Shown here: piece after piece, positions 10,901 through 24,147 of the stretch
Position numbering within the stretch: position 1 is the first letter of the stretch
Layout: each line of letters opens with the position of its first letter
From: Acanthococcus lagerstroemiae
Taxonomy: Eukaryota > Arthropoda > Insecta > Hemiptera > Eriococcidae
NCBI GenBank assembly: GCA_031841125.1
Contig: CM063109.1
Coordinates: forward strand, 8,780,321 to 8,844,320
Reading direction: 5' to 3'
Length of the DNA stretch: 64,000 nucleotides
Position numbers and translations under genes: made by a program
The notes under the pieces: model-generated
Told to the model about the DNA's origin: nothing
The model's input: the letters and a program-made list of their open reading frames with translations, nothing else
Databases searched by the model: none

Positions 10901-13900
10901 ATCTTTGGATTGGAGGCAGCCATGGGGAAACGAGTTGACACTTTTAAAAGAGGAGATCATTCTGCTCTCAAAATTTCAAACCGTTTTCCTCTAGCTATCC
11001 TCAGTCCAGAGATTTTCGCGTTTTATTAGTTCCCCCCAGAGAAATTCGCCCTTTCGAAAACGTCAAATGGTGTATGTTGAGTTGCATATGCGACGTGCTG
11101 AAGGCATTATCAGAATATTGGAAAATTTGAAATAAATTTGTGACGCCTTCGAAGGATGAAATATGCTATTTCTCATACGCCAATTGACGTTTTCAAAATC
11201 ACTAATTTCTCTGGGGCGAACTAATAAAATGCAAAAATCTTTGGATTGGAGGCCGCTACAGGGAAACGGGTTGATACTTTCAAAAGAGGAGATCATTCTG
11301 CTCTCAAAATTTCAAACCGTTTTCCTCTAGCTATCCTCAGTCCAGAGATTTTCGCGTTTTATTAGTTCCCCCCAGAGAAATTCGCCCTTTCGAAAACGTC
11401 AAATGGTGTATGTTGAGTTGCATATGCGACGTGCTGAAGGCATTATCAGAATATTGGAAAATTTGAAATAAATTTGTGACGCCTTCGAAGGATGAAATAT
11501 GCTATTTCTCATACGCCAATTGACGTTTTCAAAATCACTAATTTCTCTGGGGCGAACTAATAAAATGCAAAAATCTTTGGATTGGAGGCCGCTACAGGGA
11601 AACGGGTTGATACTTTCAAAAGAGGAGATCATTCTGCTCTCAAAATTTCAAACCGTTTTCCTCTAGCTATCCTCAGTCCAGAGATTTTCGCGTTTTATTA
11701 GTTCCTCCCAGAGAAATTCGCCCTTTCGAAAACGTCAAATGGTGTATGTTGAGTTGCATATGCGACGTGCTGAAGGCATTATCAGAATATTGGAAAATTT
11801 GAAATAAATTTGTGACGCCTTCGAAGGATGAAATATGCTATTTCTCATACGCCAATTGACGTTTTCAAAATCACTAATTTCTCTGGGGCGAACTAATAAA
11901 ATGCAAAAATCTTTGGATTGGAGGCCGCTACAGGGAAACGGGTTGATACTTTCAAAAGAGGAGATCATTCTGCTCTCAAAATTTCAAACCGTTTTCCTCT
12001 AGCTATCCTCAGTCCAGAGATTTTCGCGTTTTATTAGTTCCCCCCAGAGAAATTCGCCCTTTCGAAAACGTCAAATGGTGTATGTTGAGTTGCATATGCG
12101 ACGTGCTGAAGGCATTATCAGAATATTGGAAAATTTGAAATAAATTTGTGACGCCTTCGAAGGATGAAATATGCTATTTCTCATACGCCAATTGACGTTT
12201 TCAAAATCACTAATTTCTCTGGGGCGAACTAATAAAATGCAAAAATCTTTGGATTGGAGGCCGCTACAGGGAAACGGGTTGATACTTTCAAAAGAGGAGA
12301 TCATTCTGCTCTCAAAATTTCAAACCGTTTTCCTCTAGCTATCCTCAGTCCAGAGATTTTCGCGTTTTATTAGTTCCCCCCAGAGAAATTCGCCCTTTCG
12401 AAAACGTCAAATGGTGTATGTTGAGTTGCATATGCGACGTGCTGAAGACATTACCAGAATATTCGCCGTTTTTGAAATCGCTAATATCTCTGGGGCGAAC
12501 TAATAAAATGCAAAAATCTTTGGATTGGAGGCAGCCATGGGGAAACGAGTTGACACTTTTAAAAGAGGAGATCATTCTGCTCTCAAAATTTCAAACCGTT
12601 TTCCTCTAGCTATCCTCAGTCCAGAGATTTTCGCGTTTTATTAGTTCCCCCCAGAGAAATTCGCCCTTTCGAAAACGTCAAATGGTGTATGTTGAGTTGC
12701 ATATGCGACGTGCTGAAGACATTACCAGAATATTCGCCGTTTTTGAAATCGCTAATATCTCTGGGGCGAACTAATAAAATGCAAAAATCTTTGGATTGGA
12801 GGCAGCCATGGGGAAACGATTTGACACTTTTAAAAGAGGAGATCATTCTGCTCTCAAAATTTCAAACCGTTTTCCTCTAGCTATCCTCAGTCCAGAGATT
12901 TTCGCGTTTTATTAGTTCCCCCCAGAGAAATTCGCCCTTTCGAAAACGTCAAATGGTGTATTCTAAGTTGCATATGCGACGTGCTGAAGGCATTATCAGA
13001 ATATTCGCTAAAGTGGAGGCGCTTTCAACGAGTTGAATATGCTATTTCTCATACGCCAATTGACGTTTCCAAAATCACTCGTTTCTCTGGGGCGAACTAA
13101 TAAAATGCAAAAATCTTTGGATTGAAGGCAGCTACAGCGAAACGGATTGACACTTTTGAAAGAGGAGATCAATTGGCTCTCAAAATTTCAAACCGTTTTC
13201 CTCTAGCTGTCTTCAGTCCAGTGATTTTCGCGTTTTATTAGTTCCCCCCAGAAAAATTCGCCCTTTCGAAAACGTCAAATGGTGTATGTTGAGTTGCATA
13301 TGCGACGTGCTGAAGGCATTATCAGAATATTGGAAAATTTGAAATAAATTTGTGACGCCTTCGAAGGATGAAATATGCTATTTCTCATACGCCAATTGAC
13401 GTTTTCAAAATCACTAATTTCTCTGGGGCGAACTAATAAAATGCAAAAATCTTTGGATTGGAGGCCGCTACAGGGAAACGGGTTGATACTTTCAAAAGAG
13501 GAGATCATTCTGCTCTCAAAATTTCAAACCGTTTTCCTCTAGCTATCCTCAGTCCAGAGATTTTCGCGTTTTATTAGTTCCCCCCAGAGAAATTCGCCCT
13601 TTCGAAAACGTCAAATGGTGTATGTTGAGTTGCATATGCGACGTGCTGAAGGCATTATCAGAATATTGGAAAATTTGAAATAAATTTGTGACGCCTTCGA
13701 AGGATGAAATATGCTATTTCTCATACGCCAATTGACGTTTTCAAAATCACTAATTTCTCTGGGGCGAACTAATAAAATGCAAAAATCTTTGGATTGGAGG
13801 CCGCTACAGGGAAACGGGTTGATACTTTCAAAAGAGGAGATCATTCTGCTCTCAAAATTTCAAACCGTTTTCCTCTAGCTATCCTCAGTCCAGAGATTTT

Positions 13901-16340
13901 CGCGTTTTATTAGTTCCCCCCAGAGAAATTCGCCCTTTCGAAAACGTCAAATGGTGTATGTTGAGTTGCATATGCGACGTGCTGAAGGCATTATCAGAAT
14001 ATTGGAAAATTTGAAATAAATTTGTGACGCCTTCGAAGGATGAAATATGCTATTTCTCATACGCCAATTGACGTTTTCAAAATCACTAATTTCTCTGGGG
14101 CGAACTAATAAAATGCAAAAATCTTTGGATTGGAGGCCGCTACAGGGAAACGGGTTGATACTTTCAAAAGAGGAGATCATTCTGCTCTCAAAATTTCAAA
14201 CCGTTTTCCTCTAGCTATCCTCAGTCCAGAGATTTTCGCGTTTTATTAGTTCCCCCCAGAGAAATTCGCCCTTTCGAAAACGTCAAATGGTGTATGTTGA
14301 GTTGCATATGCGACGTGCTGAAGACATTACCAGAATATTCGCCGTTTTTGAAATCGCTAATATCTCTGGGGCGAACTAATAAAATGCAAAAATCTTTGGA
14401 TTGGAGGCAGCCATGGGGAAACGAGTTGACACTTTTAAAAGAGGAGATCATTCTGCTCTCAAAATTTCAAACCGTTTTCCTCTAGCTATCCTCAGTCCAG
14501 AGATTTTCGCGTTTTATTAGTTCCCCCCAGAGAAATTCGCCCTTTCGAAAACGTCAAATGGTGTATGTTGAGTTGCATATGCGACGTGCTGAAGGCATTA
14601 TCAGAATATTGGAAAATTTGAAATAAATTTGTGACGCCTTCGAAGGATGAAATATGCTATTTCTCATACGCCAATTGACGTTTTCAAAATCACTAACTTC
14701 TCTGGGGCGAACTAATAAAATGCAAAAATCTTTGGATTGGAGGCAGCTACAGGGAAACGGGTTGATACTTTCAAAAGAGGAGATCATTCTGCTCTCAAAA
14801 TTTCAAACCGTTTTCCTCTAGCTATCCTCAGTCCAGAGATTTTCGCGTTTTATTAGTTCCCCCCAGAGAAATTCGCCCTTTCGAAAACGTCAAATGGTGT
14901 ATGTTGAGTTGCATATGCGACGTGCTGAAGACATTACCAGAATATTCGCCGTTTTTGAAATCGCTAATATCTCTGGGGCGAACTAATAAAATGCAAAAAT
15001 CTTTGGATTGGAGGCAGCCATGGGGAAACGAGTTGACACTTTTAAAAGAGGAGATCATTCTGCTCTCAAAATTTCAAACCGTTTTCCTCTAGCTATCCTC
15101 AGTCCAGAGATTTTCGCGTTTTATTAGTTCCCCCCAGAGAAATTCGCCCTTTCGAAAACGTCAAATGGTGTATTCTAAGTTGCATATGCGACGTGCTGAA
15201 GGCATTATCAGAATATTCGCTAAAGTGGAGGCGCTTTCAACGAGTTGAATATGCTATTTCTCATACGCCAATTGACGTTTCCAAAATCACTCGTTTCTCT
15301 GGGGCGAACTAATAAAATGCAAAAATCTTTGGATTGAAGGCAGCTACAGCGAAACGGATTGACACTTTTGAAAGAGGAGATCAATTGGCTCTCAAAATTT
15401 CAAACCGTTTCCCTCTAGCTATCCTCAGTCCAGAGATATTCGCGTTTTATTAGTTCCCCCCAGAGAAATTCGCCCTTTCGAAAACATCAATTGGTGTATG
15501 TTGAGATGCATATTTGACGTGCTGAAGGCATTACCAGAATATTGGAAAATTTGAAATAAATTTGTGACGCCTTCGAAGAATAAATAATGCTATTTCTCAT
15601 ACGCCAATTGACGTTTTCGGATTCGCTAATGTCTCTGGGGCGAACTAATAAAATGCGAATAATTTTGGAATTGAGGTAATTAGAGCAGTGCGGTTTGAAA
15701 TTTTGGATGGAGGAGAAAACTTCGAATAAAATGTATGTTTCAGTTTTCCCCCAGCAGTTTTCGATCTAATGATTTTCGCCTTTTACCAGTTCGCCCAAGG
15801 AAATTCGCAATCTCGCAAATGCATATTGGTGTGAATTGTATTGCAGATCTAACGAGTTCAAGGCGTCACTACATTTTTAAAATTTGACAAAGTTGCCGAA
15901 AGATATTCGAAAATGCGGTCAAAATGGGTCAAAAATTGACTCTAGCTCAATTTTGACAACGGATTCGAATTCGTCTCGAAAAACTAATACAATTCGCACC
16001 AATATGCATTTGCGAGATTGCAAATTTCCTGGGGCGAACTGGTAAAAGGCGAAAAACTTTTGACTGGAGACTGCTGGAGGAAAACGGCAAGGTATGTCTT
16101 ATTTGAAATTTTCTCCCCTATCTAGAATTCCAAACCACGCCACTCCAGCTAGCTCCAGTCCGACATTATTCGACAATAGTCGGGACCCAGGAAAATTGAT
16201 AGTTCAAAGGGGTTAATTGGCGTTCGTTGTATGGCATACTCACGCCATCGAAGGCTCTATAACATCAATGTTTTCATTTTCCAAATTTGTGATAAAAAAA
16301 GTAACGCCTAAAATTCGTTGAATATGCAAAACAACGCGCA
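7985..16340. repeat. Complex satellite array of ~336/271/326-bp units with inverted half-units
   Basis: Marking each unit at the word TCAAATGGTGTAT (or its variant) gives starts near 8460, 8785, 9112, 9448, 9784, 10120, 10456, 10792, 11063, 11399, 11735, 12071, 12407, 12678, 12949, 13275, 13611, 13947, 14283, 14554, 14890, 15161 and 15487. Spacings fall into type A (336), type B (271, lacking about 65 bp of the centre) and type C (325-327). A copies are almost identical to one another. Within each unit, AGTTCCCCCCAGAGAAATTC and its relative TTTCTCTGGGGCGAACTAAT are inverted, as are the flanking 40-60 bp, so a unit is two half-units facing opposite ways. The edges (7985-8450 and 15490-16340) are diverged versions of the same half-units. 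No coding potential is credible; the recurrent 77-codon minus-strand frames merely repeat with the satellite. Confidence 0.92.
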
Positions 16341-19197
16341 GCATTCTTGAAGCAGTAAGGGTTGATATTCGAATTGTCGTATCATATTATATTGCGTGAC
16401 TCATCACTGTTCCAGTAAAAGAGGAACGAAATTGAAAATCAATGATCAATGGAACTTCAAAGCCCAAATCCGCACGATGTCGAATGACATATATTTACCA
16501 CAATATAACAATTAAGAACATATTAACATTACAAGGTTATTAAATTGTTACAAAAATAAAATTACTTATACATACTCTGTTGTACTAGACACTAAAAGTC
16601 CATGAATGCCTCTCTTCGTAATGAAGATCATCTAACAAACTGTTAACACCATCGACATGATACTGAACATAAAAACAGAACGATTGACAAATGCATTTTA
16701 CGATGGTCGTGTACAAAATTGCCATAAAAAAAAAAATTTACTCACTCGTAATGCTTATTAATAACATTGCTCGTGTAATAAATGCTACTAACACCTTCTG
16801 TCCGACAACAAGAACCGTAGAAGTTTATAAAGCCCTTAGTGTCGAGAATCGTTTCGATTCGAGTCTTGACATAATATTCGATTTCGTTAAAACCTTAATT
16901 AATAGTTATTTAAAAGTCGTACAAACAAATTGTGTATGATAAAACCTTTTTTGTATAATACAGAACACGATAATTTGGAATATTTGTAAAAGAAAAGAAA
17001 CGAAGGACTTACAAACTAAAATTAAACGTTTCCGTAATTACTCTCGAAAGAATAATCGACAAATTTGGGATGTATACAGAAGTTGGACACAGCTCAACTG
17101 ATTAACACCCGAGCTGACAATCCACGGTGGTTTACTGTAACCACCCTACATTGAAAAACTAGAAATGCAACATCAAACAGAAAATAGATACAAAAATAAA
17201 TACATAAATTGACAAATTTTGCACGTCGTTCCACGGTGATAGTCAAACATTTGTTTAAAAAGATAAGAACAAAGAAAAAACTTCCATAGAAAAACCGGAA
17301 ATTTTGAACATTTCATTCATCAAGTCATTTCAGGTCATCAATTCATGTTCCAACTTAGTGAAGAAAAAAGAAATAAACAGAAAAAAACAGAAACGAAAGT
17401 GTCACAAAATTCACACAGGGTTACTGAACACTTGTTCTAGAGACTAGAGGAAACCAGGGTCATAAAATAATATTTACAATAAATTATTACTTTTTTCGAA
17501 TAAGCCCCCCCCCCCCTGATAAAGTTATGTCAGAACTTCCACAGAACCACGCAAATCTCGTTATTAATAACTCCAATTACTCGACATGAATTCAAGATCT
17601 GCGGCGGATGTCACAGTGAAAATTTACATAGATAAAAATTTTACTAAAAGTTTATGATTCGAGGATTCAAACTTTTGAAGTCCCTTCAACAATGAAGTTA
17701 GGTAAGTTTTTAAACATCTTCAGTGTACCGTAAACAAATTTCTGAATCAAACATTGCTATCAAAAATTTTCTACTTTTTGAACTTAAAAGACTTGTAGAA
17801 TTTTCTATTATACTGCAGGGTATGCTACAAAAATAAGGATCTACAAATTCTGAGATTTAGTTTATTTTGGAGTGAAAAATTCTTCACCTTCAACGCAGAA
17901 GTTGCGACATAAAAACCCCGATTCCGACACTGTTCGATTTTTCAAGTCAGGTCAATTTTACCTATTTTAAGCGGTAAAATTGGAAATTAGTCTAAATTTT
18001 AAGATCGCATCATAATCTGACGGGATTTTTGACATTAGTGAACCGAAAAACCACTTAAACTTGTTGGCAAAGTCAGTTTGGTTCCTTAGAAGAAAGAAAA
18101 ATCGAATTTGAGGTCCAAATCGAAGTAGAATCCAACATTTGATTAGATTTTCGAAATCAGCGATTCAAGAGACCTTGTTCAGATACTTCTTTCAATGTAT
18201 TTTTATTTGGAATTTCGAAGTTGGAGAACGGTTTCAGTTTCTTTTTTGGAGGATAGAGAAGTTTTTTATGTGTACATATTTTAACTTGAAACTTTGAAGT
18301 CGGAAGAATGCTTCATTCTCTCTTTTGGAGGACAGAGAAAATTTTCATTTCAGAATAAACCAGCCAATACTATAATCGGTTTCATTTTTCCCCACCTTCA
18401 GACACCCTGTATACTTCTGAACTTGTTCGCTAGAACTGGGACATCCTGCAACATGATAAATTTCCTACTTTAGAGTGAATTACGAACCATGCACATTGAA
18501 AAACGGACATTATAATTGACCAATTATTTTATCCAATAATCCAGCGAGAATTACGCAATCCATTTTCGCGGTAAAACCGAAGACAAATTATTCCAAAAAG
18601 AAACTAAATTATTTTTAATTTCACATCTCATACCTCGCAATGGGTTATGGTTTAAAAACTACCGAAAATCGCATGCCCCCGCGGGTTCCAGAATTAAAAG
18701 TAATAAAGAGGGCTTACCGAACTCTCAAGTCGCCCAAGAGTCTCCCACAATGAACGAAGATCTCCAGTCCACCAGAAAATCAAAAAGGAAGCATTTTCCT
18801 CAATAAAAGTAAAACCTAGTAATTTTCTTCTGAACGCCTCATTCAGAATCAACCACGTAAAACTGGAAGAAATCCCTCGAAATCCTGCAAAAAGAAGAAG
18901 AAGAAAAAAAAAAAAAAAGTCCCCCAATACACCACTGGTTTTAGTTGTCGACCTCGGTCGACATTTTAGAACATCAAAAATGAACTAGCCAGGGGTCAGA
19001 ACACGAAAAGTTATATTATGGTTATGCTAATCTATGACACGTTTGCCGCGCAATCCCCTCTTTAGATACCTGAAGTTTTACTTTCGAGGGGAATCGACAA
19101 AAGAAACGAATCTAGTGACTTTGAGAATCAGCATAATAATGACCACACTGTCCCTACAGTCGTCTTCATTTACACCCTTACCCCTTGGGAATCATAA
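16341..19197. other. AT-rich noncoding spacer
   Basis: About 2.9 kb with no ORF of family-like content, no inverted ends that I can pair and no RNA gene I can recognise. It includes A-rich runs and a poly-C tract near 17507. It could contain old unrecognised transposon remains. Confidence 0.4.
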
Positions 19198-19412
19198 TAG
19201 GGTGTCCACTTTGTTCCTACGGTAAAATTCCCTGACTTTCAGATTTTTACAGTCCATTTTCCTACTTTTTCGTAACAAACAAATTATTTAAAAAAATGTT
19301 CAATTGAGTCTGACAGAGAAAATTATACAATACTTTCACATCACAAAATGTTCTTCAAACTTCCCTGACTTTTCCTCGACTTCCTGGATCTCCAGAAAAG
19401 TGGCCACCCTGC
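19198..19412. mobile_element. hAT-like MITE with AGGGTG(T/G)CCACTTT ends
   Basis: Left end AGGGTGTCCACTTTGTTCC; the right end read in reverse is CAGGGTGGCCACTTTTCTGG. The interior contains CCCTGACTTT and TTCCCTGACTTTTCC words typical of this kind of short noncoding element. About 215 bp; no clear target duplication. Confidence 0.5.
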
Positions 19413-19440
19413 ATAATTTGCATTTCGAATGAAAAAAAAA

Positions 19441-19690
19441 TCAGCCATCGCCACTACTTGACCTCAAATTCAAAAAACTTTCGAAATCACAAAAAACTGA
19501 AGATAAATCGAATAAAAAATCAGTCACTTCCACTACTTGACCTCAAATTCAAAATCCCTTTAAAGTCACAAAAAATTGAAGAAAAATCGAATTTAAAAAC
19601 AAAATCAGCCACTACCAATACTTGACCTCAAATTCAAGAATCCCTCAAAATCACAGAATTATAATTAAAGAAAAATTATAATATTATTCC
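19441..19690 (+). repeat. Three-copy minisatellite, ~80-85-bp period
   Basis: The word TCAG(C/T)CA followed by CTACTTGACCTCAAATTCAA starts at about 19441, 19520 and 19605, giving spacings of 79 and 85 bp. The copies differ by several substitutions and small indels. Noncoding. Confidence 0.7.
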
Positions 19691-20251
19691 TGACTTCAAA
19701 AACGAGTTCAACGATTCTGAAAACCTATGTAAAGATATTCATATTGCAATTTACAAACTTTTAGAACACCTGCCCCGGCCCTAGTACCATAATTTTGAAT
19801 TTACAGCAAAACCATATCGAATTGTGTGACCCTGGAACCTCCTTAGCCGGTCTATTCGATGATTCGAATAAACAACCGTTTCAAATAATACAAAAAAATA
19901 CAAATTTCGAAGTATGATATCTGTGAACAGAGGGGAGGGAGAGGGAGAATATATCAAGATTGGCTAGCTGGATATTAACGGACCATTAACGTATCTGTCT
20001 TTGGGAGAAGGCAGATCAACTACTTACTACTCCAAGCTGGATCGTTAGATCACTTTGACTACATAGTCAAAGTTAGATCAGCAGGTAACCATTTTCAGGG
20101 CGAATAAAATGGACGGCTCGGTGTAAAAATCAGTCGAGTAAAGACAGACTATGTTACACGAGATCATACCGCATGTTAGTCAACGTAGGTAGTCTATTAT
20201 TACCGAAATCGACTCAACAAATTCTCACCCTCACAGCTCTACCATTCTAGC

Positions 20252-21180
20252 TTCCTAGTCACACAGACTAGGCCGACGGAACCATTCGATATCTATCTTG
20301 AAATTTAAATCAGAGTTTAACAAGCAGCAATGCTGCACGACTAGGGTCGGCAAATGCTGCAATTCCTATCGTCTGAATTCTGCTAAACATTAACGCACTC
20401 TATATTCATTAATAATAAACATCCTACAAAACTACGAACTACGACAGAATCGCCATCCATATTACCACTTGATAACGTCTGAGTACTAAACAACTTGAAG
20501 AATAATAAAAAAAAAAAACAAAAAAAAAACGTAATAGGGTCTAGCCGACCCTAAAAACCCAACGATAAAACTTTCGCTTTTGACTTTTTCCACTTTACTT
20601 AGCTTTTCAGATTCCAGAAATCGATTGTTTTTTTACTTTTCGCTTTCGACTTTTTTCTTTTTCCCCCTCTTATTGTCAACAAGGTCACGAATTTCTGGGA
20701 AAAACTAAATAAAAATCTGTATAATAAAACTTTTGCTTTTCGCTTTTGACTTTTTTTCGGATTTACTTAGCTTTCAGATTCCAGAAATCGAATGACGTTT
20801 GGTTTTTAACTTTCGACTTTTTTTGCTTTGTCCCCCTTTCATTATCAACAAGGTCACGAATTTCAGAAAAAGCTGTACACAATAAAACTTTTGCTTTTGA
20901 CTTTTTTTTCGGCTTTCGACTTTTTTCTTTTTTCCCTTCTTATTATCAACAAGGTCACGAATTTCTGGGAAAAGTTAAATAAAAAGCTGTAAAAATAAAA
21001 CTTTTGCTTTTCGCTTTTCAGCTTTGATTTAGCTTTTGGGTTTTACTTTCAGTTTTCAGAAATTGTTTGGCTTTCGGCTTAAAACTATTAGATTTTAAAA
21101 GACTGAACTTTGATTGAAATACTACTTGATTCCGATATATTATCGAAACCGAAGGTCTCGTCGGCCTAGTCTGTCTTCAA
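20252..21180. mobile_element. Inverted-arm element containing a pyrimidine-rich minisatellite
   Basis: AGACTAGGCCGACGGAACC near 20267 is met in inverted form near 21150-21175 (CTCGTCGGCCTAGTCTGTC). Between them, at about 20565-21070, three tandem copies of about 150-165 bp carry ACTTTTGCTTTTCGCTTTTG and CAACAAGGTCACGAATTTC. Interpreted as a MITE-like element whose interior expanded in tandem; it is related in composition to the GCTTTCGGCTTT family. The ends are approximate. Confidence 0.45.
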
Positions 21181-22173
21181 ACGGTAAAGAGACTAAAACA
21201 GCCCGAGTGAGGACAGAGGACACACGCCATTTTTAATCCAGTTCGGTTTTGTGAAAAGAAAATCAGCGCAGCGGTAACCACCGCGTGACCAGGCTTCGTT
21301 AGTTTTCGTTTCAGGGTACAAGCTGGATTCTAGTGCTCACGGCAGAGCTCTACAGTTACACATAGGTTCAATCGATTCGCCATTTTGTTGGAAGAAAATT
21401 ATTTTAAAAATCAACCATATCTCGGAAATGACTGATTTTTTTAAAATTTGGATTCCGCGCTTCAACTTCAACTCAGCATTTCTGAATTCTGATAATTAAT
21501 TTTCTTCATCCTTCAAAAATACACGAATTTGAAAATACAGAATGTAAGAAAATTTGAAATATTGTTCTAGTAGTTGAATTGCATCATTTTTAGTGATGTT
21601 TAGTGTTAATTTTCATACATAAATTAAAAATGTAATAAATTAGCTTTGATATTCATCCTGACGTTGATAAGAGCGACTATGTGCGTGCGTTAGTAATGGT
21701 GTGTAAACGGGTGTTGTTAAAAACTTCCACCAGATGTCAGCCACTATGCTGCTAGGTCCGAATTGGGTAATTATAATTTCTGTGACGCTGCGGGCCCTCT
21801 CAAAAAAACTGTGGCGGGGAAAGTACCCCCTCCCTCTCGACGGCCCTGGACCTAAGCGCCTGCATTTTCATGATTTAATTTATTAAAATAAGAACTCAGT
21901 TTAGTTTACAGCACAATTAATTAATAATTAAAAATACTCTACTTTGAAACATAGGGAAGGCTACACGGTGGTGTAGTACTTCCAAAATACTATTGTACAG
22001 ATTAGCAAAATTCAAGGGCCAACTGGCCGATATTTTTCTTCGATTGATATACTTAAAAAAAAAAAAAAGTTGAAAAACCTGATCAATTCCCCAAGAACCC
22101 GTAAAAAAGATTTTATTTTTGCAAACAAAATGGCGGATCGTTGTATCCATGTGTTAACTATATAGATCCTTAA
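21181..22173. other. Noncoding spacer
   Basis: No gene-like frame. It holds an ordinary AT-rich stretch with a few C-rich runs (about 21828) and A tracts (about 22055). Nothing further could be supported. Confidence 0.3.
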
Positions 22174-22841
22174 CCAGGGTGTCTACCAGATTTAAAAATC
22201 TAAAATAATAAATTTTTACTGAACTTTTTTGGGCCTCTTCATGGGCCTGATCACAATTAAGAAAGGCGCGCCAATGAAAAATTCTTATTTATTCATTTAT
22301 CATTTTTTTTTTAAATCGCTAAAAGGATTTTCTTTTTCCAGGAATGGGTCCATTCTCAAATAATGCATCCAGTCAAGTTTTTCACAACATTAAAATTATT
22401 ATACTTATTTCTTTATTTTTTTAATTTTTATCGGACCATAACTTCGTTCTTTTTGCTTTGGTTGATGAAAACAGTAGTTGTGCTGTGAGTTTTCTGTGAC
22501 GTAGGGTTGTGACGTGCCATCTATTTCCAGCTGTGAAAAGTTGTAAGGGCTAATAGAACGATTTCACCTTGGCTTCACTGCAGTCTGCAGAAGTTCACAG
22601 TCATTTTTTCTCCCATCAGTTTAATATAGTTTGGAATCAGATTTATATCTTAAAGCACAGTGGTGCTAAGTCCAACTTTTGCCATTTTGGGAAAATGAGA
22701 CATGAAGATTTCCTACTTGCATTTCCTCATACGGGATATGGACCTGCTCGTTGTTTTTTTTTTTTTTGGTCCGATTTCAAACAATATTTCCAATCTTTAG
22801 AATAATTATAATGAAGAAACAAGATTGATATTGTCAATAAC

Positions 22842-23510
22842 TGGACGCTATTAAACAAAAAGCTCCCAAGCGACATTTGTTGACAAAATGAGTTACCAGT
22901 ATCGTTGGACAGGGATGCGGAAGCCGAACGATACAGCTTCCGCTTTCGGCTTCTAGCTTACAATTCTCATCTAGCTTCTCGCTTCTAGCTTCCAGCCTTA
23001 GTATATGAACTTCTAACTTCCATTTTTTTTGGGCTTCTCGCTGCTCCCTTCCAGTCTCTTTTACTTATTCTTACCATTTCACTTTCACTAACCTTTTTTT
23101 TCTCTCTTTTTCATCTACTTTTTTAAAATAAAAATACATAAAAAAACGATTTTCTTAAAATTGAAAGAAGTCGATTGTAAGCTGAAAAGCTTTCAGCTTC
23201 CGCTTCTGGCTTCCAGCTTTCAACTCATTCAGCTTCCAACTTCTCAGAATTATCCTCAAACTGCAAAAACTTCCGGCTTCTGACTTCCAGCTACCGGCTT
23301 CTCCGTATCCCTGGTTGGAAAGAACGTCAAAAATAGAATTTCATAAATTTGGGCCCCTAATACAAAACTATGTATCCGGGTTGCAAAAAGCTTATCAGTA
23401 AACGCTGTGTCTGTAAACCGGCATTATTCATTGGCTTTTAACGTTACGTTTTCTCAACAAAAAAAAAAAAAGATTTTGTCGTTCGGGAGCTTTTTGTTTA
23501 ACAGCGTCCA
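22842..23510. mobile_element. TGGACGCTG-ended MITE, copy 1 (interrupted)
   Basis: Left end TGGACGCTATTAAACAAAAA; the right end in reverse reads TGGACGCTGTTAAACAAAAA. The inner AAAAGCTTATCAGTAAACGC (about 23387) is shared with the copies at 37971-38139, 41464-41729 and 43094-43344. It is split by the 404-bp insertion at 22910-23313; without that insertion it is about 265 bp, the same as the uninterrupted copies. Confidence 0.7.
22910..23313. mobile_element. Pyrimidine-rich 'GCTTTCGGCTTT' MITE, copy 2, nested
   Basis: Begins CAGGGATGCGGAAGCCGAAC and ends with the complement of CAGGGATACGGAGAAGCCGG. The interior is GCTTCTAGCTTCCAGCTT-type sequence. GTTGGA flanks both sides, probably part of an imperfect 8-bp target duplication, which fits hAT. 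It sits inside the TGGACGCTG-ended MITE at 22842-23510, so it is the younger of the two. Confidence 0.65.
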
Positions 23511-23646
23511 ATTCTACTAAATTTTCTGTTGAAGTTGGACTTAGCATATTTGTGCACTAAATAAAATACCCAAGTATTTTCGAATTCACAAAACGCCTGC
23601 CTTATCATGTTATCATCTACAGTAAGTTTCAACAGCAACTTCACAC

Positions 23647-24096
23647 CAAGGACTGATAGCCAAATGATAAAACTTCAACTTTCCGCTTTTAACCTTAACA
23701 AAGATTTCGCTTTCGACTTTCAACTTTTCAATTTATTCTGAGCTTTGGCTTTTGACCTTCATGAAAATCATTCGCTTTCAGCTTCAAACTTTCAGCTAGC
23801 TTCCAAAAAATTATTGAAAAAATGCGCCAAATATAAAAACAAAATTTCAGTTTTAGACTTTTTTAATCTGCATCTACTGTCTATCAGTTTGTGAAATAAG
23901 AATTTCAATCATATTGGAAATAAGATACTTTTGCGGAAATGGTTTAAAACAAAAAAACAAAAAAATAAAGATTTTGCTTTTGACTTTCAACTTTTTAATT
24001 TATTCTGACCTTTGACTTTTGGCTTTCCGCTTTCATGAAAATTATTGACTTTTGGCTTGGAACTTCAAGCTTTTGGCCAGCCTTCAATCTCTGCTT
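23647..24096. mobile_element. Pyrimidine-rich 'GCTTTCGGCTTT' MITE, copy 3
   Basis: Left end CCAAGGACTGATAGCC; the right end in reverse reads GCAGAGATTGAAGGCTGGCC, close to the ends of the copy at 2636-3065. The interior has repeated GACTTTCAACTTTTCAATTT and GCTTTTGAC words in two related halves. Boundaries are within a few bases. Confidence 0.5.
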
Positions 24097-24147
24097 CACA
24101 CCAATTCTCGAAGAGGAGTAAAAAGCTGTTAATATCAATACAACAGC

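Noticed and set aside
9112..15058. Thirteen near-identical 76-77-codon minus-strand ORFs and 63-codon plus-strand ORFs
   Set aside because: They recur only because the satellite unit recurs. They have no recognisable domain, overlap on both strands, and the units contain inverted half-units.
8460..15660. CRISPR-like array
   Set aside because: Unit length is hundreds of bases, units are nearly identical throughout with no unique spacers, and the genome is eukaryotic.
16341..22170. tRNA or other RNA genes in the long spacer
   Set aside because: I looked for A/B-box-like pairs and cloverleaf stems by eye and found none that hold up.
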